Source: Acidobacteriota bacterium
Lineage (GTDB): Bacteria > Acidobacteriota > Vicinamibacteria > Marinacidobacterales > Marinacidobacteraceae
Reading direction: 5' to 3'
NCBI GenBank assembly: GCA_022826195.1
Contig: JAJDVI010000066.1
Coordinates: 97,577 to 161,576 of the forward strand
Length of the DNA stretch: 64,000 bases
The notes under the pieces are model-generated. The model was not told the DNA's origin, searched no databases, and saw nothing but the letters and a program-made list of their open reading frames with translations. The translations under genes and the position numbers were made by a program. Of the stretch, positions 54,554 through 63,911 are shown in pieces; positions within the stretch are counted from its first letter, which is position 1; each line of letters opens with the position of its first letter.

Positions 54554-54874
54554 TCAGTCTTCCGCTCCGTGGGCCGCGCCGCTTCCCCCCGTGGATTCGT
54601 TCTCCGCTTCTGGCGGGGACTCGTCGTCGGCGCTGACAGCCAAACCCGGATCGGGCGGTTCGTCGATGTACACGACAGCGACCGTGGTACCCAGAGCAGC
54701 GTTCCGCGACCACTCGCGGAAGGATCCCGAGATCGCCAACGTTGCGGCGTCCTCGTCGGCGTAGGACTTCCCGACGTGTTCTCGGCGAATGAAGCCCTTG
54801 GGATTGATGTCGGTAACCTCGACAGCTCCTTCCGCGGTTCGTCTGAGGAAGGCGGTGATTCTCCATCCCGGCAT
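54554..54874 (-). CDS. Small hypothetical protein
   Basis: 106-aa ORF 'MPGWRITAFLRRTAEGAVEVTDINPKGFIRREHVGKSYADEDAATLAISGSFREW...'; positioned between integrase and mob genes. Confidence 0.5.
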   Translation of the reverse strand: MPGWRITAFLRRTAEGAVEVTDINPKGFIRREHVGKSYADEDAATLAISGSFREWSRNAALGTTVAVVYIDEPPDPGLAVSADDESPPEAENESTGGSGAAHGAED

Positions 54875-54944
54875 CGCTGGCCCTCCGAGGTCAGGAATCG
54901 CATCCAGCTCCCATCATCGCCGAACGGCCCTTGCCGACCAAGTG

Positions 54945-56123
54945 CTAGCCCGCGGTTCCGGCCAAGAACGCGGCCCACTGCTCCATAAGGGTTCGTCGCC
55001 GCTCGAACAGGTCGCTGCGCCGGTACGCCGCCTCGATCGCGTTCGTGTTCACGTGGGCCAGCGCCAACTCGCACACCTCCCGAGGAGCGTCGGAGCACTC
55101 CGCCGCCCAGTCCCGGAAGCTCGAACGGAACCCGTGCGGCACCGCCCCGATCCCGAGATCCCGGACCAGCTTCGCGATCGCCAGCTTGGAAAGCAAACCG
55201 CCCCGCGCCGAGGGGAACACCGGCTCCGAACCGTCCGCCAACTCCCGAGCCTCGCGGAGCACCGCAAGCGCCGCTCCGGACAGCGGAACCCGGTGCTCGC
55301 GCCCCGTCTTCATCCGCTCGGGCGGGATGCGCCATTCCCGCGCCTCGAGGTCCATCTCCTCCCACCGCGCGCCGCGCACCTCGCCGCTCCGGCACGACGT
55401 CAGCACCAGGAACTCGAACGCCAGCACCGTCCCGGGATACGCACCGGAGCCGCGTACCGTCTCGAGGGCTCCGGCGACCTCCGCATAGGGGAGCGCGGGG
55501 AGATGCCGCACCTGAACGCCGTTCCGGGGAAGCGCCGCCCCGATGGCCTCGCCCGCCGGGTTGTCCTCCCGGTAGCCCTGGGCAACCGCCCAGCGCATCA
55601 CCGCCGAGATCCGGTGCCGGACCCGCCGCGCGGTCACCCGCTTCTCGTTCCAGATCGGAAGCAGGACCTCCATCACGTCCGATGTGCTGATCCGGTGCAC
55701 CGGCCTTCTCCCGAGCTTCGGCATCGCGTAGTCCCGAAGGGTCGCCCGCCAGTCCTCCTCGGACCTGCTGCCGTCCTTCCAGCCGGCCCGGTGCACCACG
55801 ATCACCTTCTCGACGGCTTCTTCGAAGGTGGGGACGGTCCGCTTCCGGCCGGTCACCAGTTCCCCGCGCCGTCGCGCCGCAAGGTTCAGGGCGCACTTCT
55901 CGCGCGCTTCGGCCAGGCTGACGTGGGGCCAGGACCCGAGTCCGAGATTGCGCTGGCGGCCGTCCAGGTTGATGCGCTGCGCCCAGGACTTGGCCAGGTG
56001 GCCGCGGGTCGTATGCTTGACGAGCAGTGAGAGGCCACCGGAGCCCCGCCCGTCGCCGTAGCGTCCGGGCTGTTCAATGGTGGCGACGAAGCGGGCGGAG
56101 AGTCGGTAGGGTCGTTCCATCAT
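54945..56123 (-). CDS. Tyrosine recombinase / P4-type integrase
   Basis: DUF4102-like N-terminus 'LSLLVKHTTRGHLAKSWAQRINLDGRQRNLGLGSWPHVSLAEAREKC'; catalytic 'LTSCRSGEVRGARWEE', 'PHGFRSSFRDWAAE', 'ALAHVNTNAIEAAYRRSDLFERRRTLMEQWAAFL'. Confidence 0.93.
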   Translation of the reverse strand: MMERPYRLSARFVATIEQPGRYGDGRGSGGLSLLVKHTTRGHLAKSWAQRINLDGRQRNLGLGSWPHVSLAEAREKCALNLAARRRGELVTGRKRTVPTFEEAVEKVIVVHRAGWKDGSRSEEDWRATLRDYAMPKLGRRPVHRISTSDVMEVLLPIWNEKRVTARRVRHRISAVMRWAVAQGYREDNPAGEAIGAALPRNGVQVRHLPALPYAEVAGALETVRGSGAYPGTVLAFEFLVLTSCRSGEVRGARWEEMDLEAREWRIPPERMKTGREHRVPLSGAALAVLREARELADGSEPVFPSARGGLLSKLAIAKLVRDLGIGAVPHGFRSSFRDWAAECSDAPREVCELALAHVNTNAIEAAYRRSDLFERRRTLMEQWAAFLAGTAG

Positions 56124-56304
56124 GGGTTTTTCGTTCCTGCGGGGGATTCTTGGTTCCTACAGCTACCAAGTGAATATCAGAAAAACGGCGGGAACGAGCG
56201 GGTTATGGCCGTTCCCGGATGGAACATTGTAGCACGATAAGCCATTGATATACTATGACTATAGGAGCATCGAGAGGCACTTATCGGAACCGCATAGAAC
56301 GACA

Positions 56305-56345
56305 GGAGTGCCGACCGGAGGTCGGCGTTCCAAGCCGTACGCGCC
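56305..56345 (-). repeat. REP-like element copy, inverted orientation
   Basis: ggagtgccgaccggaggtcggcgttccaagccgtacgcgcc; reverse complement GGCGCGTACGGCTTGGAACGCCGACCTCCGGTCGGCACTCC matches the 33.2-kb copy including flanking GGCGCGTACGGC. Confidence 0.7.
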
Positions 56346-56386
56346 GTGGGGACGTTTGGGTTTCGACGTGCGCTGGCCGGTGGTTT

Positions 56387-59300
56387 CTACGTCTCGAGGA
56401 AATCGTTCCAGGCGCGGGCGCGGAGGCTCTCCTCCCCATGGGTGACGAGCGCGGTGACCACGTGCCGGGCCAGTGACGGATCGGTGATCAGCGGCACGCC
56501 CCGGTCCACCGCGCGGCGGCGCACCAGGTAACCGTCCGGGCGGCCCTCGGGATCGAAGGCGACGGGCACGTTCACGACGAGGTCCACCTCGCCGCGGTCG
56601 ATCAGGTCGAGGGCGCTGAGCGGGCCGGGCGCGTCGAACCCGGCGCCGAGCGGGCGCTGTTCGGAGCGCACCCGGGCCACTTCGGTCGCGTCGATGCCGT
56701 TGTCGCGCAGCACGCGGCAGGTTCCCGAGGTCGCGTAGATCCTGAGGCCCAGTTCCTCGGCCATCGTCCGCGCGGTGCGGATGAAACGGTGCTTCCAGCG
56801 CGGCGGCCCGAGCGAGAGCAGGACGCCCTTCCTCGGACCGCGGAAGCCGGTGGCCACCAGGCCGTGGAGGAGCGCCTCGTGGAAGGAGTCGCCGAGACAC
56901 CCCACCTCCCCGGTGCTGGCCATCTCCACGCCCAGCAGCGGATCGGCGCCCATGAGCCGCGAGAAGGAGAACTGCGGCACCTTGACCCCCACGTGCTCGA
57001 GCTCGTAGAGCGGGCGGTGCTCCATCCCCGGGTCGGCGCCGAGCATGATGCGGGTGGCCGCGCGGGCGTAGTTGCGTCCCGTCACCTTCGAGACGAACGG
57101 CAGGCTGCGGGACGCGCGCAGGTTGCACTCGATCACCTTCACGATCCCGTCGCGGTGCAGCAACTGGATGTTGCACGGGCCGGTGACCCGCAGTTCCTTC
57201 GCGATCTGCTGCGCGATGCGGCGCACCTGTCCCAGGGTGGGGATGGTCATGTCCACCGGCGGCAGCACGAGGGTCGCGTCGCCGCTGTGGACGCCGGCGT
57301 CCTCGACGTGTTCGCTGACGGCCCAGAGCACCACCTCGCCCCGGTTCGCGACCAGGTCGATCTCGATCTCCCGGGCGTCCTCCTCGAACTTGGAGATGAC
57401 GACCGGGTGCTCGGGGGAAATCGCCTTGGCCTTCCGCAGGATGCGGGCGAGTTCATGGTGTTCGTGGGCGACGGACATCGCGGCGCCGCTCAGCACGTAG
57501 CTCGGGCGCACCAGGACGGGGAAGCCCCCCAGTTCCTCCACGATGCGCTCCGCGTCGGCCGCGTCGGTCACGTGGGCCCAGCGCGGCTGGTCCACCCCGA
57601 TCCGGTCGAGGAGAGCGCTGAACTTGTTGCGGTCCTCGGCCCGGTCGATGTCCTCGGCGGAGGTGCCGAGGATCGGAACGCCGGCGTGGTGGAGGCGCAT
57701 CGCCAGCCGGTTCGGGATCTGGCCGCCCATGCTGACCACCACCCCGTCGGGACGCTCCTTCTCCACGAGGTCCAGGACCGACTCCACGCTCACCTCGTCG
57801 AAGACCAGCTTGTCGCAGATGTCGTAGTCCGTGCTCACCGTCTCCGGGTTGTAGTTGAGCATCAGGGTTTCGAACCCGAGCTCCGCCGCCGCCTGGACGG
57901 CGTTCACGCAGCACCAGTCGAACTCGACCGAGGATCCGATCCGGTAGACCCCCGAGCCGATCACCAGAATGCGGCGCCGGTCGCCGGCGGGGAGCCCCAC
58001 GCCCTCGTCGCCGCTTGCGTGGTAGGTGGAGTAGAGGTAGTTCGTTTCGGCCGGGAACTCGGCGGCCAGGGTGTCGATGCGGGCGATGTGGGGTCCGACC
58101 CCCGCTGCCCGGCGCGCCGCGCGCGCCTCGCCCCGCGCCCGCCCGGTCAGGAACTCGAGCGACTCGTCCGAAAAACCCTGCTCCTTGGCCCTTTCGAGCG
58201 TCGCCTCCGGAATTGGCCAGCCGCCGCGTTCGACTTCCGCCTCGGTCCGCATCGCTTCGGCGACCCCGTGGAGGAACCAGGGGTCGATCCGGGTGAGGTC
58301 GTGGATTTCCTCGATCGCCTCGGGCACCCGGCCGGCTTCCACGGCCTCCCGGAGCGCCTGGGCGAGGGCGAAGACGCGCCGCGGCGTCGCGTTCTTCAGC
58401 TCGTCGTCCCGGTCCTCGAACTCGAAGGCGCGCGAATCGAGCCCCTTGACGCCGATGTCGAGCATGCGCAGCGCCTTCTGGAGCACCTCCGGGAAGGTGC
58501 GGCCGATGGCCATCACCTCCCCGACGCTCTTCATCTCGCTGCCGATGCGGGTGCCGGCCTCCTGGAACTTGCCGAGGTCCCAGCGGGGCGCCTTGAGCAC
58601 CAGGTAGTCGAGCGCCGGCTCGAAGAACGCCTTCGTGACCCCCGTGATCGCGTTTTTCAGGTCGGGAAGCGTGAACCCGAGCCCCAGTTTCGCCGCCACG
58701 TAGGCGAGCGGATACCCGGTCGCCTTGCTGGCGAGCGCCGACGAGCGGGAGAGCCGGGCGTTCACCTCGATGACCCGGTAGTCGGCTCCCGTCGGGCTCA
58801 GCGCGAACTGCACGTTGCACTCGCCCACGATGCCGAGGTGCTGGATCGTCCTGATCGAGACCGTGCGCAGGAGCTGGTACTCCTCGTCGTTCAGGGTCTG
58901 CGACGGCGCCACCACCAGCGATTCGCCGGTGTGGATCCCCATCGGATCCATGTTTTCCATGTTGCAGACGGTGATGCAGTTGTTCTCCCGGTCGCGCACC
59001 ACCTCGTACTCGATTTCCTTCCAGCCGCGGAGGGATTCCTCGACGAGCACCTGGGCCTGTTTCGTGTCGTGGGCCCCGAAGATGTTGGTGAGGGCGGCCT
59101 CGAGTTCGGCCTCCGTCTCGACGATGGCGCTCCCCTTGCCGCCGAGCGCGAAGCCGATGCGCAGCATCAGGGGCAGCCCGATCTTCCGCGCGGCCTCCCG
59201 CGCCTCGGCGCGGCGGTGGCAGACGATGCTCCGCGCGGTCAGCACGCCGATCTCCGCGAGCCGGGCGTTGAAACGCCCGCGGTCCTCGGTGTCGCGGATG

Positions 59301-59662
59301 CTCTTGACGGGGGTGCCGAGCACCTGGATCCCGGCGTCCCGGAACCACTCCTCGAGTTCGAGACCGCAGTTGAGCGCGGTCTGGCCGCCGAACGAGAGCG
59401 CCACGCCGTCCACGCCCTCTTCCTCGGCGACCTGCCGGACCAGACGCGGCGTCACCGCGTTCAGGTAGAGGCGGTCGGCCATCCCCTCGCTGGTCTGGAT
59501 GGTCGCGATGTTCGGGTTCACGAGGACGGTGCGCACGCCCTCCTCGCTGAGCGCCTTGATGGCCTGCGATCCGGAGTAGTCGAACTCTCCGGCCTGGCCG
59601 ATCTGGAGCGCCCCCGAACCGAGGACGATGACGGACTGCGGTTTCGGCGGAGCGTTGGTCAC
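56387..59662 (-). CDS. carB: Carbamoyl-phosphate synthase large subunit
   Basis: 'GSGALQIGQAGEFDYSGSQAIKALSEEG', 'NPNIATIQTS', duplicated ATP-grasp halves, 'MENMDPMGIHTGES', C-terminal MGS domain. GTG start 59662 overlaps the carA stop. Confidence 0.95.
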   Translation of the reverse strand: MTNAPPKPQSVIVLGSGALQIGQAGEFDYSGSQAIKALSEEGVRTVLVNPNIATIQTSEGMADRLYLNAVTPRLVRQVAEEEGVDGVALSFGGQTALNCGLELEEWFRDAGIQVLGTPVKSIRDTEDRGRFNARLAEIGVLTARSIVCHRRAEAREAARKIGLPLMLRIGFALGGKGSAIVETEAELEAALTNIFGAHDTKQAQVLVEESLRGWKEIEYEVVRDRENNCITVCNMENMDPMGIHTGESLVVAPSQTLNDEEYQLLRTVSIRTIQHLGIVGECNVQFALSPTGADYRVIEVNARLSRSSALASKATGYPLAYVAAKLGLGFTLPDLKNAITGVTKAFFEPALDYLVLKAPRWDLGKFQEAGTRIGSEMKSVGEVMAIGRTFPEVLQKALRMLDIGVKGLDSRAFEFEDRDDELKNATPRRVFALAQALREAVEAGRVPEAIEEIHDLTRIDPWFLHGVAEAMRTEAEVERGGWPIPEATLERAKEQGFSDESLEFLTGRARGEARAARRAAGVGPHIARIDTLAAEFPAETNYLYSTYHASGDEGVGLPAGDRRRILVIGSGVYRIGSSVEFDWCCVNAVQAAAELGFETLMLNYNPETVSTDYDICDKLVFDEVSVESVLDLVEKERPDGVVVSMGGQIPNRLAMRLHHAGVPILGTSAEDIDRAEDRNKFSALLDRIGVDQPRWAHVTDAADAERIVEELGGFPVLVRPSYVLSGAAMSVAHEHHELARILRKAKAISPEHPVVISKFEEDAREIEIDLVANRGEVVLWAVSEHVEDAGVHSGDATLVLPPVDMTIPTLGQVRRIAQQIAKELRVTGPCNIQLLHRDGIVKVIECNLRASRSLPFVSKVTGRNYARAATRIMLGADPGMEHRPLYELEHVGVKVPQFSFSRLMGADPLLGVEMASTGEVGCLGDSFHEALLHGLVATGFRGPRKGVLLSLGPPRWKHRFIRTARTMAEELGLRIYATSGTCRVLRDNGIDATEVARVRSEQRPLGAGFDAPGPLSALDLIDRGEVDLVVNVPVAFDPEGRPDGYLVRRRAVDRGVPLITDPSLARHVVTALVTHGEESLRARAWNDFLET

Positions 59663-60792
59663 GGTCCGGCGCATTCCTCGACGAAGGCGTCGAACAGGTA
59701 GGCGGTGTCCTCGGGACCGGGATGGGCCTCGGGATGGAACTGGATGCTCCGGAACGGCCGGTCGACCGAGCGGATGCCTTCGTTCGTGCCGTCGTTCAGG
59801 TTCTGGAACCAGGGTTCCCACCCGTCCGGGAGGCTCGCCTCGTCCACCGCGTAGCCGTGGTTCTGGCTGGTGATGAAGGAACGGCCGCTGACGAGATCGC
59901 GCACCGGCTGGTTCACGCTGCGGTGCCCGTAGGGCAGCTTGAAGGTCCGGGCCCCGGCGGCCATGGCGAGCAACTGGTTGCCGAGGCAGACACCGAAGAT
60001 CGGGCCCCGGAACCACTCCATGACCGAGCGGAGTTCGCGGGCGAGTTCCTGGAGGTCGCCGGGATCTCCGGGGCCGTTCCCGAGCATGATGCCGGTCGCG
60101 TTCCGGGCCGCCGCGGCGAACGGTTCGAGCCCCGAGACCCGGTGCACCCGGGCGCCCCGGGAGACGAGCGAGCGGACGATGTTGTCCTTGGCGCCCACGT
60201 CCACCAGCAGCACCTCGGGTCCATCCCCGGGGCCGTGGTACGCCGGGGCGCCGGGCACGACCTGTTCGAAGACCTGCCGGTGCATTTCGACCGCCCGGGC
60301 CCGGTCCCGGGCCTCGGCAGGAGTGACGCCAGCCCCGCAGAGCACCCCCTCCATCGTGCCCGCCTCGCGAAGCCGCATGGTGAGGGCGCGGGTATCCACT
60401 CCCTGGATTCCGGGCACCCCTTCGGCCGCGAGCCAGGCGCCGAGGGACCGGACGCCGGCATGGTGGCTGTACCGCGGCTCGTGGTGCTGCACCACGAGTC
60501 CCTGGACCTGGATGCGTCCGGACTCGAACGGGCCCTCGATGGAACCCGCGGGCCGCGCGGCGGGAACGCCGTAGTTCCCCTGGAGCGGATAGGTCAGCAC
60601 CAGGATCTGCCCCCGGTAGGACGGGTCGGTGAGGGTCTCCACGTAGCCCGCCATGCCGGTGTTGAACACGACTTCCCCGGCCACCGGTGGATCGAGGGCG
60701 GCACCGAAAGAGGTACCGGAGAATTCGGCGCCGTCTTCGAGGTGAAGTCGTATCCCGCCGCGTGCGGGGCGGATATCCGGTTCCGAACTCAA
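59659..60792 (-). CDS. carA: Carbamoyl-phosphate synthase small subunit
   Basis: 'LEDGAEFSGTSFGA', 'GEVVFNTGMAGYVETLTDPSYRGQILVLTYPLQGNYGV', GATase 'IFGVCLGNQLLAMAAG'. Confidence 0.95.
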   Translation of the reverse strand: MSSEPDIRPARGGIRLHLEDGAEFSGTSFGAALDPPVAGEVVFNTGMAGYVETLTDPSYRGQILVLTYPLQGNYGVPAARPAGSIEGPFESGRIQVQGLVVQHHEPRYSHHAGVRSLGAWLAAEGVPGIQGVDTRALTMRLREAGTMEGVLCGAGVTPAEARDRARAVEMHRQVFEQVVPGAPAYHGPGDGPEVLLVDVGAKDNIVRSLVSRGARVHRVSGLEPFAAAARNATGIMLGNGPGDPGDLQELARELRSVMEWFRGPIFGVCLGNQLLAMAAGARTFKLPYGHRSVNQPVRDLVSGRSFITSQNHGYAVDEASLPDGWEPWFQNLNDGTNEGIRSVDRPFRSIQFHPEAHPGPEDTAYLFDAFVEECAGP

Positions 60793-60945
60793 ACCGACCG
60801 GAAACTCTATCAGCGCGGACCCGTTTTCGAGCCCTTCAGGGGTGGAGGAATCTCCGGGGGAAAAGTAAGCTTCCGGCCCCTGTCGAACTTGCCGCCGAGC
60901 CGGTCATCGTTTTGTCGTACAGGCCGAGGAGGCGAAAGGAACACC

Positions 60946-62109
60946 ATGACCCGACCGATCCACCGTCCCGCGTTCCGTCCGGCGAGCCGTCTCGCCCTGG
61001 CTGCGGCGCTCGTCGCTCTCGCGGCGCCGGCGGGGCTCGCCGCGTCCGCCGAGACGCAGTTGTCCCAGGATCCTCCGGTCATTCACTTCGTGGCGTCCGG
61101 CGAATACGCGTTCTCCGCGGCGCGGATCACGGTGGACGTTCGCCTCGAGGAGGGCGCGCGCCTGAACGTGACGCTGACCTCCCCCTCGGGAGGCGCCGAG
61201 AACCTCACCATGGACCGGGAGGAAAGGCGCTATTCGTGGACCGGCCAACTGCGGGAGCCCGGGACCTGGCGGGCCGAGGCGACAGTGAGCGGCGTGGGAT
61301 CCCCGCGGTCCGCGAACGCCAGCGTCTCCCTCGATCCGGGCACCCCGACCTGTTCGCTGAACATCGGCGCCCCCGAGCAGGCCACCCACTACCTCGAGGC
61401 CGAGTTCGTGGTGGACGCCTGCGGCTCCAGCGCGGTCACCGGCGAGATCGCGACGCGCTACATCACCGTGCAGCAGGACGGAGTGCAGATCTCCACCCTC
61501 GACGCCAGCTCCCAGTGTGAGCGCCGGTTCATCCTCCAGGGCGGCGGGACGTACGAAGCCAGCGTCACGATCGCCGACGACCGGGGGGTCACCGCCACCT
61601 GCAGCAGCACGAACCTGGGCGTGGACGCGCTCTATCCGCGCTACTGGCCCATCGCGGACTTCGCCACCGGAACGTACAAGAGCGAGCGCACGGACATCGT
61701 TCCCTCGCCGGAGGCATCCTGGCTGAGCGGCGCCGGGGTGGGGATCACTGTCCCGCACGATGAAGCGGCCGAGCGCACGAACGCGTTGACGGTCCGGGCC
61801 GGCGGCGGCTTCGCCCACAACTTCTGGACCGGATCGTCCGTGGACATCCTGCTGACCCGGCAGACGCCCGGCGGCTTCGTCGGCCTGGGCGGCGGCGCCT
61901 GGGGCATCGGAGACAACGACATCCTCGACGGTGCGGTCTTCGGCACCGCCGGCTTCAACCTGCCCAACTACACCGGCGCCGGCCAGATGCAGGCGTTCGC
62001 CGAGTTCCGGCTGTTCGCCCGGCACATCTCCGCGCCCCAGGACAACTTCTCCGGTCTCGTCGGAATCCGGCTCAACTTCAAGCGGACGCACGAACTCCGG
62101 GCTCGCTGA
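60946..62109 (+). CDS. Hypothetical secreted protein with Ig-like region and C-terminal barrel-like region
   Basis: Signal peptide 'LALAAALVALAAPAGLAASA', beta-sandwich-like middle, C-terminal 'AFAEFRLFARHISAPQDNFSGLVGIRLNFK'. Confidence 0.6.
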   Translation: MTRPIHRPAFRPASRLALAAALVALAAPAGLAASAETQLSQDPPVIHFVASGEYAFSAARITVDVRLEEGARLNVTLTSPSGGAENLTMDREERRYSWTGQLREPGTWRAEATVSGVGSPRSANASVSLDPGTPTCSLNIGAPEQATHYLEAEFVVDACGSSAVTGEIATRYITVQQDGVQISTLDASSQCERRFILQGGGTYEASVTIADDRGVTATCSSTNLGVDALYPRYWPIADFATGTYKSERTDIVPSPEASWLSGAGVGITVPHDEAAERTNALTVRAGGGFAHNFWTGSSVDILLTRQTPGGFVGLGGGAWGIGDNDILDGAVFGTAGFNLPNYTGAGQMQAFAEFRLFARHISAPQDNFSGLVGIRLNFKRTHELRAR

Positions 62110-62130
62110 CCGGCCAGACCCTGCTGAGGC

Positions 62131-62382
62131 GTGCCTGCGGGCCGTATGCGGTTGGTCGCCTCGTTAGCGGCTCTGGTACTGCTGCACCTGCTCGTCGCCC
62201 TGGCGCCGGCTGAACCGCGGCTGTTCGGGACGCCGTTCGGGCTGGTGCTGGAACTGGCGGTCGTGGGGTTGTCCACCCTCAATCTCTGGTTTGCGGTGCG
62301 GATCCTGTTACCGGAGGCTGAAGGCGCCGGCGGCATCGGCGCTTCCGAAGGGACGCGAACCAGCGACCGGGATCCGCCATGA
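62131..62382 (+). CDS. Small membrane protein coupled to a sodium:solute symporter
   Basis: Two hydrophobic segments; stop overlaps the start of the symporter ORF. Start codon uncertain (GTG 62131 or ATG 62145). Confidence 0.6.
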   Translation: MPAGRMRLVASLAALVLLHLLVALAPAEPRLFGTPFGLVLELAVVGLSTLNLWFAVRILLPEAEGAGGIGASEGTRTSDRDPP

Positions 62383-63848
62383 CGCTCGCGGTCGTCGCCC
62401 TCTACCTGGCCGCGGTCGTCGGGATCGGGCTGGTCTCCCGCCTCGGTCTTGCGCGAGGCCCGGACCGCGCCGGCGAGGGGTACTTCCTCGCCGGACGCTC
62501 GATCGGTCCGTTCGTCCTGCTGATGACGCTCTTCGGGACGAACATGACCGCCTTCACCATCCTGGGCGCCTCCGGCGAGGCCTACCGCCAGGGGATCCGG
62601 GTGTTCGCGCTCATGGCGACCAGCTCGGCGGTGGTCATTCCGCTGACCTTCCTCGTGATCGGGGTTCCCCTGTGGCGGCTCGGGAAACGCCACGGGTTCG
62701 CCACCCAGGCCGAGTTCTTCGAGGCGCGCTACGGGTCCTCCGGGCTGGGGCTGCTGGTGCTCGGCGCCTCGCTGCTGTGGCTCGTCCCGTACGTGCTCAT
62801 CGGGGTCAAGGGCGGCGGGGATGCGCTCGCCGCCATCGCGGGCGCGGACGTTGCCATCCCCGCGTGGGCCGGCAGTCTCGTGATGTGCGTCGTGGTGCTC
62901 GTCTACGTGGTGCTCGGCGGCATGCGCAGCACCGCGCTCGTGAACACCTTCCAGACGCTGGTCTTCATCGGCGTCAGCGGACTCGCCTTCTTCGTGATCA
63001 CCGGGGGAATGGGCGGCTTCGGCGCGGCGATGGCCCGGCTCGGGCAGCAGTCCCCCGAGCTTCTGGAACTCGCCCGCTCTTCGCGGGACTGGATCCAGAT
63101 CGCGACCTACCTCTTCGTGCCGCTGTCCACGTCGTGTTTCCCCCACATCTTCAGCCACTGGATGTCCGCCCGGAGCGCGGAGGCGTTCCGGCTGCCGGTG
63201 CTGGCCTACCCCGCCTGCATCGCCGCGGTGTGGTTCCCGTCGGTGGTGCTCGGGGCGCTCGGCCGGCTCGACGTCCCCCTCGACGCGACCGGGCCGGTCA
63301 TCATCCTGCTGATCCGCGAGCACGCCGGGAGCGTGCTCGCGGGCATGCTGGCGGCCGGGGTGTTCGCCGCGATCATGTCGTCGCTCGACTCCCAGACGCT
63401 GGCGGTGGGAACCATGCTCACCAGGAACGCCGCAGCGCGCGTGCCGCGGTTGGCGGCGTGGAGCCGGAGCCGCCAGGCCCTGCTCGGCCGGATCTTCGTG
63501 GCCGGGTTCGTGGTCCTGGTGTTCGTCCTCAGCCTGGTCTCCACCCAGACGATCTTCAGCCTGGGGATCTGGGCGCTCTCGGGCTTCTCGACGTTCTTCC
63601 CGGTGCTCGTGGGTGCGATCTACTGGAAGCGGAGCACCGGGGCCGGCGCCGCGGCGGGCATCCTGAGCGGTCTGCTCCTCTGGACCTGGTTCTTCGTCGC
63701 GTCCGAAGGGGCGCCGGGCTGGACCATCGCCGACAGCGGCGTCGAACCGGCCGCCGCGATCGTCCTCGTCTCCGCGCTCGCCCTGGTGGTGGTCTCCCGC
63801 CTCACCGCCCCGCCGGACCCCGACCGTCTGCGCGGCTTCTTCGGGTAG
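62379..63848 (+). CDS. Sodium:solute symporter (SSS) family protein
   Basis: 'GEGYFLAGRSIGPFVLLMTLFGTNMTAFTILGASGEAYRQG'; 12-13 hydrophobic segments; 'GVFAAIMSSLDSQTLAVGTMLTRN'. Confidence 0.9.
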   Translation: MTLAVVALYLAAVVGIGLVSRLGLARGPDRAGEGYFLAGRSIGPFVLLMTLFGTNMTAFTILGASGEAYRQGIRVFALMATSSAVVIPLTFLVIGVPLWRLGKRHGFATQAEFFEARYGSSGLGLLVLGASLLWLVPYVLIGVKGGGDALAAIAGADVAIPAWAGSLVMCVVVLVYVVLGGMRSTALVNTFQTLVFIGVSGLAFFVITGGMGGFGAAMARLGQQSPELLELARSSRDWIQIATYLFVPLSTSCFPHIFSHWMSARSAEAFRLPVLAYPACIAAVWFPSVVLGALGRLDVPLDATGPVIILLIREHAGSVLAGMLAAGVFAAIMSSLDSQTLAVGTMLTRNAAARVPRLAAWSRSRQALLGRIFVAGFVVLVFVLSLVSTQTIFSLGIWALSGFSTFFPVLVGAIYWKRSTGAGAAAGILSGLLLWTWFFVASEGAPGWTIADSGVEPAAAIVLVSALALVVVSRLTAPPDPDRLRGFFG

Positions 63849-63864
63849 CGGCGTCCGGAACCGC

Positions 63865-63911
63865 TTGGAACGCCGGCTTCAGCCGGCACAGCGGCCCGCA
63901 GGACCGCCGCA
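63865..63911 (+). repeat. REP-like element copy
   Basis: ttggaacgccggcttcagccggcacagcggcccgcaggaccgccgcag. Confidence 0.65.

Larger units (their letters stand above)
50900..56250. mobile_element. Putative integrative and mobilizable element core (mob cassette + HU + integrase); boundaries not determined
   Basis: P4-type integrase, HU-like protein, candidate oriT, mobC, relaxase, nested mobB/mobD in one block on the minus strand; left end may extend to include the MmeI-like gene. Confidence 0.65.

Noticed and set aside
53098-54764. Numerous plus-strand ORFs between HU and integrase (e.g. 53098-53625, 53622-53909, 54443-54988)
   Set aside because: Overlap HU or repeats, Arg/Pro-rich low-complexity translations, no RBS support; a short TM protein at 53775-53909 is possible but not supportable.
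53140-56300. Possible att direct repeat CTTATCGG (near 53153 and near 56280)
   Set aside because: Only 8 bp identical and one copy is internal to the mob region; too short to claim as att without an empty-site comparison.
56123-56390. tRNA gene as integrase attachment site
   Set aside because: No sequence that folds as a tRNA with a T-loop GGTTCRANYCC was recognised in either flank.
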